Below are positions 1-9,077 of a stretch of 36,873 bases of DNA, one piece after another. This stretch comes from Chara braunii (lineage: Eukaryota; Streptophyta; Charophyceae; Charales; Characeae). The notes beneath the pieces were generated by a model that had not been told where the DNA came from, made no database searches, and saw only the letters and a program-made list of their open reading frames with translations. Within the stretch, counting starts at the first letter, position 1. Every line of letters begins with the position of its first letter. Position numbers and translations under genes: made by a program. The DNA is taken from positions 313,794 to 350,666 of the forward strand of contig BFEA01000886.1 in assembly GCA_003427395.1 (NCBI GenBank), written 5' to 3'.

Positions 1-124
1 CCACGAAACAATGAAAGGTCCGTCACAGCCAAAAAATACACTCCAGACACGCCGCTGGCACTATATATATCGTCACAAACAGCCCGGTAAAACCGTAGGC
101 AGAGACAGAGAAGAGGACAACAAA

Positions 125-186
125 CGAGGGGCTGTGACAAACTGTTTCGTCGGAGTTTCACCAACTCATCAGGAGGCTGAACCCTC
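125..186 (-). ncRNA. Hammerhead-ribozyme-like sequence (degenerate stem I)
   Basis: Read on the minus strand, the catalytic core is present in order: CTGATGAG (172-165), a 5-bp stem II (165-161 with 153-149, one U-G pair) with a 7-nt loop, CGAAAC (149-144), a 2-bp stem III (AC/GU) with a 5-nt loop, and the cleavage triplet GTC (138-136). The outer part of stem I pairs (GAGGG at 186-182 with CCCTC at 130-126), but the three positions next to the core do not, so activity is doubtful. Hammerheads with 2-bp stem III are known from the pLTRs of Penelope-like elements and from retrozymes. No RT gene lies next to this copy, so it may be a remnant of another element. Confidence 0.55.
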
Positions 187-222
187 AACAGTCTGCAGAA
201 TCCCCTCACTGATTACACTGTA

Positions 223-486
223 AATGATAATCTACCTTAACCAAAATCAAAGTAGACTATCACTCACCCACATATATACATATGTCGTTTTTTCTGTTTT
301 TTGGTTGGTTGTTCTTCGTCGTCTTGGATTTGCTGTGTTTTTCTGTTTTTTTGTTTGTCGTTTGTGTTTGATGAAAAATCCAAGAAAAAAAAAAAAAGGC
401 CCGCTTTGCCAGGGCCTGGGCTGGGTTCCGGTGGCGACCGTGGCGCCGTTTCGGCAGTGGTGGGGGACCACCACCCACAGGCAGCA
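223..486. other. Non-coding stretch, no recognisable gene
   Basis: T/G-rich sequence followed by a short GC-rich stretch. Open frames exist on both strands but are low-complexity and show no domain. Nothing else is supported. Confidence 0.5.
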
Positions 487-552
487 ACACATTTCGTGTT
501 GCTGTTTCAGATAAAGGTCTTCATTTATCTGAAACAGCAACACAAAATGTGT
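487..552. repeat. Near-perfect 29-bp hairpin (foldback)
   Basis: Positions 487-515 and 524-552 are reverse complements with a single mismatch, separated by an 8-nt loop. This looks like a miniature foldback element. Confidence 0.8.
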
Positions 553-572
553 TACTGTTGTCGTCAACAGAG

Positions 573-580
<8 letters not shown>

Positions 581-627
<47 letters not shown>
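581..627. repeat. (GA)n microsatellite
   Basis: Uninterrupted AG dinucleotide run of about 46 bp. Confidence 0.95.
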
Positions 628-851
628 CCGCTTTCGAACAGCCACGTGTCAGGCACCCGCGCGCAAGGAGGTGGGCTTAGGCCCGTCCTAGTACGTGATT
701 TCTTTTTTTTATTAATTTTAAACAGTTTTTTTAAAAGATAAGAGGTTGGCGATTAACTTAAATTTTTGTCTCATGACATAACAAGATCAGCTTTCCTGGG
801 GAAGTCCCAGAAGTCCCAGTGTCCGGCCCAAGTCCCACCGGTGCTCCATAC

Positions 852-1204
852 CTGTTGTCCTGCAAGAATGTGATGCCTGCTGGATGGACCGTGCGTTGCC
901 AGGATGGCCTCTCCCAGCCTATAGTCGTTGGTCACAATCTCTGAGCTGTTCGGGTACAGGTACTGGCACTCCGACATGCTCAAGGGACCCCCAAAAAAGG
1001 TGCACATGTACGCAAAGGTCGTATTCAGCCGGCTATTGTTGAGCCGGTTATTGAATACAAACCCAAGACAAGGAACTCCGCGAGTCTCATACAGTGTTCT
1101 CCGCACTGCCGCCATCAGAACGAGATACCTTTCGTCATCCGTCCTTCCAAAACCATACCATGCTGTGGAGTCGATTTCCGTCCTCGAAAAGTCGCGTGGA
1201 ACGA
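852..1204 (-). CDS. Orphan internal exon of unknown gene
   Basis: On the minus strand this 353-bp open block is bounded by a polypyrimidine tract ending in TTGCAG (acceptor, exon begins at 1204) and by CAACAG|GTATGG (donor after 852). The frame starting with VPRDFSRTEIDSTAWYGF is open throughout and encodes about 117 residues with several cysteines and three NxS/T sequons (NNS, NTT, NSS), which suggests a lumenal or extracellular segment. I do not recognise the family. It begins with two bases that complete a codon, so the preceding exon must end in phase 1. No neighbouring exon is certain. The block between 12225 and 12525 ends in a compatible phase, but about 11 kb of mobile elements separates the two. 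Confidence 0.45.
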
Positions 1205-1808
1205 CTGCAAGAAAAAAAAAAGAGACGAAATTTTTTTTTGACAAGTCGTTGGCAAACCAATTGTCAACTTGGCACAACATCATTGCACTTAATAACCATA
1301 TAATAATTAAATAATATAATACCGACCACACATAGAATCCTTGTCAAATTTGGCTTTGGTGAGCTCAGGGTCGAAGAGACTAATTAGAAATTAATTTAGT
1401 AATTTGTCAAGTTTGTGAAGAAGAACCTGTAATGTACAGTAACATGAAATGAAATTTTGGGCCAGGGAAAGCGAAAACAAGGTGGTGCAGCAATGGCACT
1501 ATTTTTTGAAATAAATATAAAGGCAAAAAAAAAAAAAAACGCAAATCACGGGCGAAAAGCGCATGTCAACTTGTCAAGTACTAGCAGACTTGCACCATTA
1601 AGGACACAGCGAACCTTTCATACAATCGAGAAATTAGAGAGATCACTCCATTCGCACACCACGACAGAAATGGAAGAAAAAGAAGTAGAAGAAGAAAAGA
1701 ATCGGAAGAAGGAGAAGAAGAAATAAGAAAAAGAGAAGGAAGACGACACGCATGGATATGACTTCTCCCGAACGCGACTCAATCAATAACAAAAACTTGG
1801 AGTACATG
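1205..1808. other. Non-coding stretch
   Basis: AT-rich sequence followed by a purine-rich (GAA/GGA) segment at about 1665-1745. No gene is supported. Confidence 0.5.
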
Positions 1809-1870
1809 GCGGCGAGGACCCGACGTTTCGGCTGCCCGCCAGACAGCACTCATCAGGGGTCTTTAGCCGC
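1809..1870 (-). ncRNA. Hammerhead ribozyme, type I architecture, loopless stem III
   Basis: Minus strand, 5' to 3': outer stem I GCGGC (1870-1866), internal-loop bases, inner stem I GACCC (1861-1857), core CTGATGAG (1856-1849), stem II (GCTG 1847-1844 with CAGC 1834-1831, closed by G1849-C1830 with one bulged base), GAAA (1829-1826), AC/GU (1826-1823), cleavage base C1822, inner stem I GGGTC (1821-1817), outer stem I GCCGC (1813-1809). Every conserved core base of the family is present and both halves of stem I pair perfectly. Stem III is only ACGU with no loop. It cannot close as a hairpin, but being self-complementary it could pair between two molecules. Small Penelope-associated hammerheads that cleave as dimers have been described. 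It lies about 590 bp 3' of the RT frame of the Penelope-like element on the same strand, where a pLTR would sit. Confidence 0.85.
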
Positions 1871-1879
1871 GGAGGTACT

Positions 1880-2458
1880 CTTTACTAACAACTACCTCGT
1901 CTATATACCTAGCGTGTCGATAGGCGAAAGAATCCTACATCCTAAAGACACGTTTCCTCGGGGACTAAAGACCTGGGATAAATCACATGGGCCTCGGGAC
2001 TGGAACCTTCTGGCCGACAGAAAAACCTATAAGTTCCTCAACTGATTCAAACCTAAGCCAACGAAACTGAAAGGAGGCGAAGAGAGAGGGGAGGGGGGGG
2101 GGACCTTCCGACCGATAAGAAAAACAAACAACTGCTAACCTGAAAAGGTTCCATCTAGGCCTCGGGGCTAGAACTTTGCATCCAAAGTGCAGGTACAAAT
2201 TCAAAAGTAACCATCATGGATATGCGTCTCGGGACTGTCACCCTCCGGCACAGTATCCACCACCATAATTCTTAGCAGACCAGATCGTAGGCAGATTCGA
2301 AATCCAAAAATTATTTGAAGACCGTCTGAGAGATAAAAATTGGACCCCCAATATATTTGTTCAGGAAAGACCAAACAGGTGTTTTCTTCTGACAACATCC
2401 TTTGACCCCCATTGGTCCATTGTTATTTTTATCAATACCCCTGACTCAATTGACAAAA
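1880..2458 (-). other. 3' non-coding part of the Penelope-like element
   Basis: Lies between the RT frame and the hammerhead ribozyme. No gene is visible. Read on the minus strand it holds four short related motifs of the form AGtCCCGAGgc (near 2235, 2165, 1997 and 1963) spaced irregularly, and a C-rich run at 2093-2102. Confidence 0.45.
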
Positions 2459-4239
2459 TTATTTGAACAGCCGACCCCATCGGGTCAAAATTGGAAACCA
2501 CCGATTCCAACATCCTGCAAATTTTGTGGAGAAATTGACCAACGCGTCATCGAAGTAGCAATCGGGATAGTTTCTCTTCCATAACTCTATTTTAAGAGTC
2601 AGCAGAAAGGCGAATTCCATGTCGTCGACAGTTGTGAAACTCCTGGCTCGATGAAAGAAAGAAATGATAACCACCATTTTTTGTTTTCGGCTCGAGTAAG
2701 ATGAAAAATCCTGGATGCTTTGAAAAACCAGCGGGTCACATACTGCCAATCTCTGATTTTTATGAACCGCAATTGAAACCACTCTGCATGGATCTTCCAC
2801 AATTTTAAGAACGCAGCCAACAAAATCCCTAACAGTCACCAGAACTGGTTCTCTCCAAAACGAGATTATTATCGTAACACTTCTGAAAACTTTTGAGAAT
2901 ATGTTCAGCCTTGGACCGAGACTCGTCAGAATCGTGTCGATATCGTACGAAAAAATTAATGTGCACCAATTTCCTATCCAATCCTAATGACAAGAGAAAA
3001 TTAAACTCATTAAAGGCACAAAGAAGACAATCAAGAGCAGGGCTGGTGGATTTGCCCATCGAAATTCCTACTATCTGACGTAGAAGTACCCCAGAAGCAA
3101 CAACAAAAGTGTTCCTGAGCTCAAAGTCAACGTATGACCAAATAACGGAGAAGTCCAGAAAAATCCACCCTTCTTTTTTCTTGCCTTTAGAGAGTTTGAG
3201 AACTTTTCCTCGTTTACAAACGACAACACCACAAAAACCTTCGTTGAACCAATAATCAGTCACCCATCGGACTGCCTTTAAAATCGACTGATGGGGTAGG
3301 TAAGAAAACATTTCCTTTATATCAAAGGCCCCGTCAATCACACCATCATATCTGTTAATCTGTTTATTCATCGAGGCAATCCCCGACACCAAATCCAAAG
3401 TACATCGTAGGTTAAAATGCGACAAAGGAGGAAGTTTCCAAAGAAGGAGATTAATCGCTCGTCCAACTTTTTTGCTGGCCGATACGCAATTCTCATAATA
3501 AGAGGGACAAATCGGACGCCAACGAGAGACATCCTTATGTTTAGGCAGACAGTAAGCACGACCAAAGGAACCCTCCTCCTTCCATTTTCCAATATTTTGA
3601 AAAGATTTTTCTTGGAATTGTTGTCAGCAACGCAGTAGTCACCTTAACGAAGGTTGGATTTTCCAATAAAAGTTTCTTCATGCCCTTACCATACACCTCA
3701 GGACAACAGATATAAGGATCACCCATATTATGGTCAAGTGGCGAACAAACAAGATGAGAGAAGCACTGTTGATGGTGACAGACAAGATCAAGAGTCGGAA
3801 GATCAGATGAAACATACTCAGCAGACCCCTTAAAGAAAGGCAAGGACGAACTAGCAGATTTAATGAAACATTGAGACAAGTCACCTACTCCATCTTTGGT
3901 AGGTAGAAAGCTGCAAGAACGAAATGATCCAAGGATTTGTTGTCTTACACTAGCAACAGGATTACGAGCAGCTAGCCTTATGACGTTCTTGAAATTTCGC
4001 ATATAGGAAGGAAGGGATTCAGAAGAGCTTATACGAACGAACATGTGATCATCAATATAAGGAAACGATTGATTGACATCCTTACAACAACATTTAAAAG
4101 AACCATCCCTCGCTACCCGCCTAAAATTAAAAATTACATCACCAACATTTTTGTTTCGACACCATACAGTCCGCATCCTTCGAATCAACACATCCTTCCA
4201 AGTCGGCTCGATAGTCAACTGATAATGATCCGAGCGCAA
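2459..4239 (-). pseudogene. Reverse transcriptase domain of the Penelope-like element (inactive)
   Basis: Two overlapping minus-strand frames make one RT. The upstream frame (4239 to about 3560) carries a linker ending in DPYICCPEVYGKGMKK. After a frameshift near 3560 the frame carries RT motif 1 (PKHKDVSRWRPICPS), motif 2a/A (FDIKEMFSYLPHQSILKAV), and motif B (GISMGKSTSPALD); a thumb-like segment (2839-2459, with KIELWKRNYPDCYFDDAL) lies in another frame. At motif C, where Penelope-like RTs have YVDD, the sequence reads YRHD (2942-2931), which removes the first catalytic aspartate. The motif order and spacing support RT firmly; the copy cannot be active as it stands. Confidence 0.8.
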
Positions 4240-4859
4240 GTCCGTCGAATACCACTCTTACAAAACCTTTCGTCATAAACAATCCTTATTATCAACCGTT
4301 GACGAATCGAAATTCCAAAACGTCGTGAAGTAATTTTTGAAAGAATCAAACGAAGCCTTCCTCGAGTATGTTTCTCTTGAAAACATCGAATAGCGGAAAA
4401 AACAAACACAAATTCGTCAAACGTCCAATTACGTAATTCCAGCCTAGAAGATGGACAATTGAGCAGTAATGACAAACGTGGTTTGAACGCTAATGCCTTA
4501 AAGCAATATGGGATCACGGACTCGAATTGCACAACTATTCCACTTGTAAACCAGCCACGAGAAGATCGTAATTGGTCACAACTGAAAGAACAAGAGACAA
4601 TAGAGGATCCAAAACACCATTTCAAGACTTTCCAATTATCAAGTAATATGGTTCCTCCTTGACAGACTACAACAAGATTGCAGATCTGTTGATCACGACA
4701 GTAGTTCAAAATACGAAGTAGACTAGTGGAAGTAATACCAACTGAGGAATGGAAACAGACCAGCGATCTATTATAGAGTGTCGGAGGATTTCTGACTGCA
4801 CAACCCTTTCCGTTTATTCTACTTTCGTTGCTAACGTTTGCCCAATCGTTTCTTCCAAC

Positions 4860-5200
4860 ATTTTCGTGGTTTATCCTTAAAATTAAGGTCTCATGAAAAC
4901 AGTCAAATAAAGAATTTCTCCGTAGTCAGTTTATCTTCTTCAGTACATTTACACACTGGAATAGCTACGTATTGATGGGCACCGCATCGTCTAATCCATC
5001 TATGTAGCCTTTCATTACGACGAATTTCCGTTTCATTATCAGGGTTATTGGCCCTATAAACGTGTTCCGACCATCGAACATCAAGATTTCTACTAGTACT
5101 ACTAACGTACAAGTGCTTACACCATGGAGATACTAACACATAAACCAAAGGACCATCCACGTTGATATTTGAACCACAAGATTTCGACCACCCAACAATG
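4860..5200 (-). pseudogene. GIY-YIG endonuclease domain of the Penelope-like element
   Basis: The frame contains GPLVYVLVSPWCKHLYVSST followed by SRNLDVRWSEHVYRANN, matching the GIY and YIG strands, the catalytic Arg on the following helix, and a later Glu (EEDKLTTEKFFI). A Cys/His group (RCGAHQ ... VCKC) sits between helix and Glu. The frame stops right after EKFFI (4903), where the family continues; the next two in-frame codons of interest are also stops, so at least two nonsense changes occurred. The domain precedes the RT on the same strand, i.e. it is N-terminal. Confidence 0.7.
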
Positions 5201-5425
5201 CAAGATGAGAGTTTCGCAGCCCATGGAATTAGACTACTGAGGATAAGACAGATCACCACAAGACGAAAAAGAGAATTAAGCAATTTCTCTCGTAAATATC
5301 GTGAGGAGGTCTGTCTAAATCGTGCACAGGATCTAGCAAGAGCCCATAGGGTCATAGGTGAGACGCGTCCGGGAGAGATTCTAAGAGACAGCAGAATCTC
5401 TCCCGTCATCCGTACCTTCGTTGTT

Positions 5426-6172
5426 CTAACCATTACAGACATCTTCAGAGGTATCTTGTGTTCCTTTGTCATCACCAAATGCCTCAGCCACTCTCTTAGC
5501 AACGATCGCGACAATCGTTTCCGGTATCCCCTTTTTTTTACAAATCTTCACGATGTCATATTTCTTTAGTTGTCGCAGCTCCTTCTTTTGTCCCTTGATG
5601 AATGCTTCGTGTTTGTTTCCCTCGAAATCATCGTCGGAAGGATTGATCTTCTTTTTCCCTCGATCGGTCTTCCCGCCAGACAGATCAACAACCTCATCCA
5701 ACTTCTCTCGTAAATTCGTTCTTGGTGTTCGAACATTGGGACCCGCAAGTTCCATCTGCGCTAGCTTCTCCTTCATAGTAGCAAGCTCCTGTTCTGCTTC
5801 TCCGCGACGATTCAATTCTTGAAGGCGCATCTCGTTAAGCGCATTCGTTTCCAAGTTATGTAACTCCTTCAGCTGCGTCCGAACTCGAAAGGGCAATGGA
5901 AGTGTCGTGCATCGCCGTTGGTAAGAATTTTTTTCATTTATTTTCTTTCCCTGTCTGACGTCACGGCAGACCCCTGTAGTTATGACACCCGCTGCCTGTA
6001 CCACGGCCCCCGGTGGTTTCATCGCCCTTTTGGGCTTGGTGGCCGTTGATTTTGCCCGTTCATGTATTTTTTTTGCCCTTTCGAACTTCTTTTGTGACAC
6101 AAACGAAGTTACATTTAAAAAAAAAAAAAAAAAATGCCAAACAAAATCCAGCAATTCGATTTGAAAAGTCAC
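5426..6172 (-). pseudogene. N-terminal region of the Penelope-like element (coiled coil plus SAP-like motif)
   Basis: A 248-codon frame rich in K, E and Q. Residues about 100-145 are predicted coiled coil by inspection (heptad-like LKELHNLETNALNEMRLQEL). The end, LRQLKKYDIVKICKKKGI, resembles a SAP DNA-binding helix-turn-helix. The first 60 residues include a poly-Phe run encoded by a T tract, so the true start may be further in, for example MKPPGAVVQAAG. It overlaps the GIY-YIG frame by about 90 bp, implying a frameshift between them. Role inferred: nucleic-acid binding part of the retroelement protein. Confidence 0.5.
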
Positions 6173-6424
6173 TAGAACCTTAAGACCTCTGGATTCTCCA
6201 ATCTTCCCAGATGGACGGGTGGCAACTTTGATTGAATTTCGTACCTCACGGTAACATGAACTTGGCCACGAAAATGTACCAATTCATTTGAAAAGGTCAC
6301 GGTGCCGACGGCGGGCCTTTATCTCCACTCTTCAGAATTGGAAAGGTCACAACAATTGAATTCCATACCTTTCAATGCCATTATACCATGTTAGGGTGAT
6401 AATGATGTAAGGGATACTAGACCC

Positions 6425-6603
6425 GGGGCCAGACTCCCACTAGGAGCGTTGAGTACTCCCATTAGGAGCGTTGAGTTTCCTCACAGCCTGAATCAGGGCG
6501 TGTTAACTTTTCTGGTATGTGCAGAAATTGCGTTGAGTTTCCTCAATCTGCACATCTCCACAAACAGGTCCAGATTCAGGCATTGAGGAAACTAACTCTG
6601 CTA
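6425..6603. mobile_element. MITE family B copy (diverged)
   Basis: Carries the family B signature: terminal GGGGCCAGACTCCCACTAG and internal GTCCAGATTCAGGCATT with its reverse complement counterpart. Two short GGAGCGTTGAGT repeats lie in the left arm and the right terminus is degraded. Sister copies are at 14428, 23644 and 26606. Confidence 0.65.
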
Positions 6604-6880
6604 AGAGGAGAGGAGAGCAGAGCAGAGCAGAGAAGAGGAGACGAGACAAGAGGAGAACGAGACGAGACGCGTTTTTGCGCGACGCGGACATAAGAGAAGA
6701 GAAGAGAAGAGTCATGTCTAAACCTCAGAAGGTTTGTAAAAGCATTTCTATTACTTATAGACCTTTTTTTTTTTCCTTTCTATCTCCTTTTCTTTTTCTT
6801 CCCCTTCCAAGCTTAAAAAAAACATTTCTAAACCTTTTTTTTTCCTTTTCCTTTCTTATTTTTATTTTTTTTCTCCTTTT
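6604..6880. repeat. Low-complexity purine then pyrimidine tract
   Basis: GAGA-rich segment (6604-6715) followed by a T/C-rich segment with scattered copies of the motif CATTTCTAAACC. No gene. Confidence 0.6.
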
Positions 6881-6982
6881 GTGGTAAAGCATTTCTCATT
6901 TTTTAAACGTCAGAAGGTTGAACTCGTAAGATCATTTCTAAACCCCAAAACCATTTCTAAACCTCAAATAACACAAACTCCA
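6881..6982 (+). repeat. Direct repeat, left copy, flanking the helicase 1 unit
   Basis: The first 67 bp (from GTGGTAAAGCATTTCTCATT) match 10986-11052 with four differences, all transitions. The following 32 bp (CCCAAAACCATTTCTAAACC onward) match 11988-12019. The right copy is thus split by an insertion that includes the assembly gap. This could be the 5' end of a Helitron, repeated because a second element sits head-to-tail behind the first, or a long direct duplication. Confidence 0.75.
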
Positions 6983-7035
6983 GGTTCCACACGAAACCAA
7001 ACCACTATATAAAGATATGATACAAAGATTTCGAT

Positions 7036-9015
7036 ATGACGAAACACAAAAACGTTGGGTCCTGCGACGGCGCATCGAATACAATCGGCCGAATGCACAC
7101 CATCCACCCGAATGTCGGCGACACATTCTACCTCCGTCTGCTTCTCCAGTCGCCTCGTTCATGTGGTGCTACATCCTTTGAGCATTTAAGAACTGTTGAT
7201 GGTGTTGTTCACCCGACATATCAATTGGTATGTCAAGCACTTGGTCTACTGAATGATAATACAAAATTCGACGCCGCGGTGCTTCAAGACGCGATATTCA
7301 TTTCGTCATCACCTATGGTCCGTGACCTCTTCGTGCACATTGTCCTCCACTGCGGACTAGTTGATCCCAATGCCTTATTTGAAACACATTGGGAACAAAT
7401 GACAAATGATTTCAACCGGGACTTGCGAGGTGCTAATGTTCCTGCTTCTCTACTTAAAACACTCCTCCTCCTTAATATCAAAGATCGCCTGCAAAAAAAG
7501 GGCAAAACACTTGAAGAATTGGTATCGTGCCTCCATTACCCACTGACCGAGACGCGGCGAACGATCTCGCTAAAAGACCACGTAGACAAAACATCCCCCG
7601 AGTTATTGACGATGAGATCTCCCACGATCAGGATACTCCTTCGGCCATCTCAACATGCGATTTTTCAATGCGTTGTCAACGCCCTTGATCACGATGAACC
7701 GCTTTGCATTTTCGTTGATGCTCCAGCCGGCACAGGAAAAACATTTTTATTCAACACAATCCTTGCCCACGTCCGACGCCAGAACCGAGTGGCGCTCGCG
7801 GTTGCATCAAGCGGCATTGCTTCAACACTCCTTGACCGCGGCCGCACATACCACTCTCGCTTCAAAGCACCGCTCACGCCGAGTGCGACGTCAACACTCG
7901 ACATAACGAAACAATCACCGCTCGCGGATCTTATCCGAATGACTGCGGTTGTTCTATGGGATGAGGCACCTATGACACACAAATTTCACTTTGAAGCACT
8001 CGACCGTACACTCCAAGACATTTGCTCTTCAAATCTCCCTTTCGGCAATAAAATTGCAATTCTGGGTGGAGACTTCCGACAGATTTTGCACGTCATCCTG
8101 AAAGGAACACGTGCGCAAATCGTCGACGCATGCATCAAATCATCATATTTGTGGCAGCATTTCCAAACTTTCCGTCTTTCTGAAAACATGCGCGCTCTGA
8201 CTCAAATTGACACTCCCGAAGGGCATGAATATGCACAATTGCTCCTCGCACTCGGGAATGGAGAAGTGCAACCCCCGCCACAAACATATTCTACAACAAT
8301 TGACCTTCCACCTTACCTATGTCTACACGGATCAATAACAGACCTCATGACGTGGACTTTCCCGCAACTACAATCCAATTCTACAAACCCTGAATGGCTT
8401 GCAGAACGTCTCATCCTATCACCAAAGAACAAAAGTGTATCCGCAATCAACTCCATTATCCTCGATCAATTTCTTGGTCCTTTCCTTACATCTCTCAGTG
8501 CTGATTCACTTCTCCAAAACGAAGAATACCCCGACATTCCCATTGATACTCTAAACACAATTGACATCCCTTCCTTGCCACCACACTTATTACGCATTAA
8601 AAAAAGTGCACCTCCTATTCTTTTTCGGAATATTGCAATCCAAAATAGTTTATGCAACGACACACGTCTCATAGTCGACTCCATAACAAATAACAGACTA
8701 CTCCACGCTCGCACACTTCCTTCTCTTCGCCCCATGCTTCTCCCACGAATTCTTCTTTCTATTGTTGACCAAACCACGCCTTTCCCTTGGCAACGCCGTC
8801 AATTCCCGATTCGCCCTGCATTTGCAATAACTGTGAACAAATCCCAAGGCCAATCGATCAAACATGCAGGTGTTGATCTCCAACAACCTGCCTTTGCGCA
8901 CGACCAACTCTATGTTGCAGCATCGCGCGTTGGCAATCCTGCACACATACAATTCCTACTCCCCACTACCACCCCTCAAACAACAAATGTCGTCTACAAA
9001 GAAATCCGGTCATAA
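7036..9015 (+). CDS. Helitron-derived PIF1-like DNA helicase (C-terminal part of a Helitron protein)
   Basis: A 659-codon open frame, SF1B helicase of the PIF1 type that unwinds DNA with ATP. Motif I APAGTGKT is at residues 229-236, Walker B WDEAP near 308-312, GGDFRQ near 343, NKSQGQS at 601-607 and YVAASRV at 626-632. The N-terminal part (TFYLRLLL, SFEHLRTVDG) matches the Helitron region before the helicase core. No Rep/HUH domain precedes it. Just upstream, another frame reads RFRYDETQKRWVLRRR, which matches the Helitron segment that normally precedes this point, so the annotated ATG is probably an artefact of a frameshift near 7075 and the gene is a truncated Helitron ORF. The helicase frame itself is otherwise open and all motifs are intact. 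A TATATAAAG sits at 7003. The A/C-rich codon use differs from helicase 2. Confidence 0.85.
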   Translation: MTKHKNVGSCDGASNTIGRMHTIHPNVGDTFYLRLLLQSPRSCGATSFEHLRTVDGVVHPTYQLVCQALGLLNDNTKFDAAVLQDAIFISSSPMVRDLFVHIVLHCGLVDPNALFETHWEQMTNDFNRDLRGANVPASLLKTLLLLNIKDRLQKKGKTLEELVSCLHYPLTETRRTISLKDHVDKTSPELLTMRSPTIRILLRPSQHAIFQCVVNALDHDEPLCIFVDAPAGTGKTFLFNTILAHVRRQNRVALAVASSGIASTLLDRGRTYHSRFKAPLTPSATSTLDITKQSPLADLIRMTAVVLWDEAPMTHKFHFEALDRTLQDICSSNLPFGNKIAILGGDFRQILHVILKGTRAQIVDACIKSSYLWQHFQTFRLSENMRALTQIDTPEGHEYAQLLLALGNGEVQPPPQTYSTTIDLPPYLCLHGSITDLMTWTFPQLQSNSTNPEWLAERLILSPKNKSVSAINSIILDQFLGPFLTSLSADSLLQNEEYPDIPIDTLNTIDIPSLPPHLLRIKKSAPPILFRNIAIQNSLCNDTRLIVDSITNNRLLHARTLPSLRPMLLPRILLSIVDQTTPFPWQRRQFPIRPAFAITVNKSQGQSIKHAGVDLQQPAFAHDQLYVAASRVGNPAHIQFLLPTTTPQTTNVVYKEIRS

Positions 9016-9063
9016 AATATAAACAACAAATGTCGTCTACAAAGAAATCCTGTCATAAAATGT
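8981..9063 (+). repeat. 40-bp tandem duplication over the helicase 1 stop codon
   Basis: CAACAAATGTCGTCTACAAA and the next 20 bp occur at 8981-9020 and again at 9024-9063 with only two or three differences. The second copy is 3' of the stop and so is non-coding. Confidence 0.9.
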
Positions 9064-9077
9064 ATTAACTCTTAGTT

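Larger units (their letters stand above)
1809..6172 (-). mobile_element. Penelope-like retroelement with N-terminal GIY-YIG (Chlamys/Naiad-like), decayed
   Basis: Minus-strand order from 5' to 3': basic/coiled-coil N-terminus with a SAP-like end (6172-5426), GIY-YIG endonuclease (about 5170-4860), long linker and RT (about 4240-2459), then a 3' non-coding part with a hammerhead ribozyme (1870-1809). Most Penelope-like elements carry GIY-YIG at the C-terminus or lack it; the N-terminal position is the defining trait of the Naiad and Chlamys clades, the latter known from green algae. The copy is dead: stop codons follow the GIY-YIG, a frameshift lies near 3560, and the RT active site is altered. 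The 5' boundary, upstream pLTR and target duplication were not found. Confidence 0.75.

Noticed and set aside
301-741. Overlapping frames with Arg-Glu or Ser-Leu repeats
   Set aside because: Encoded by a GA microsatellite and homopolymers.
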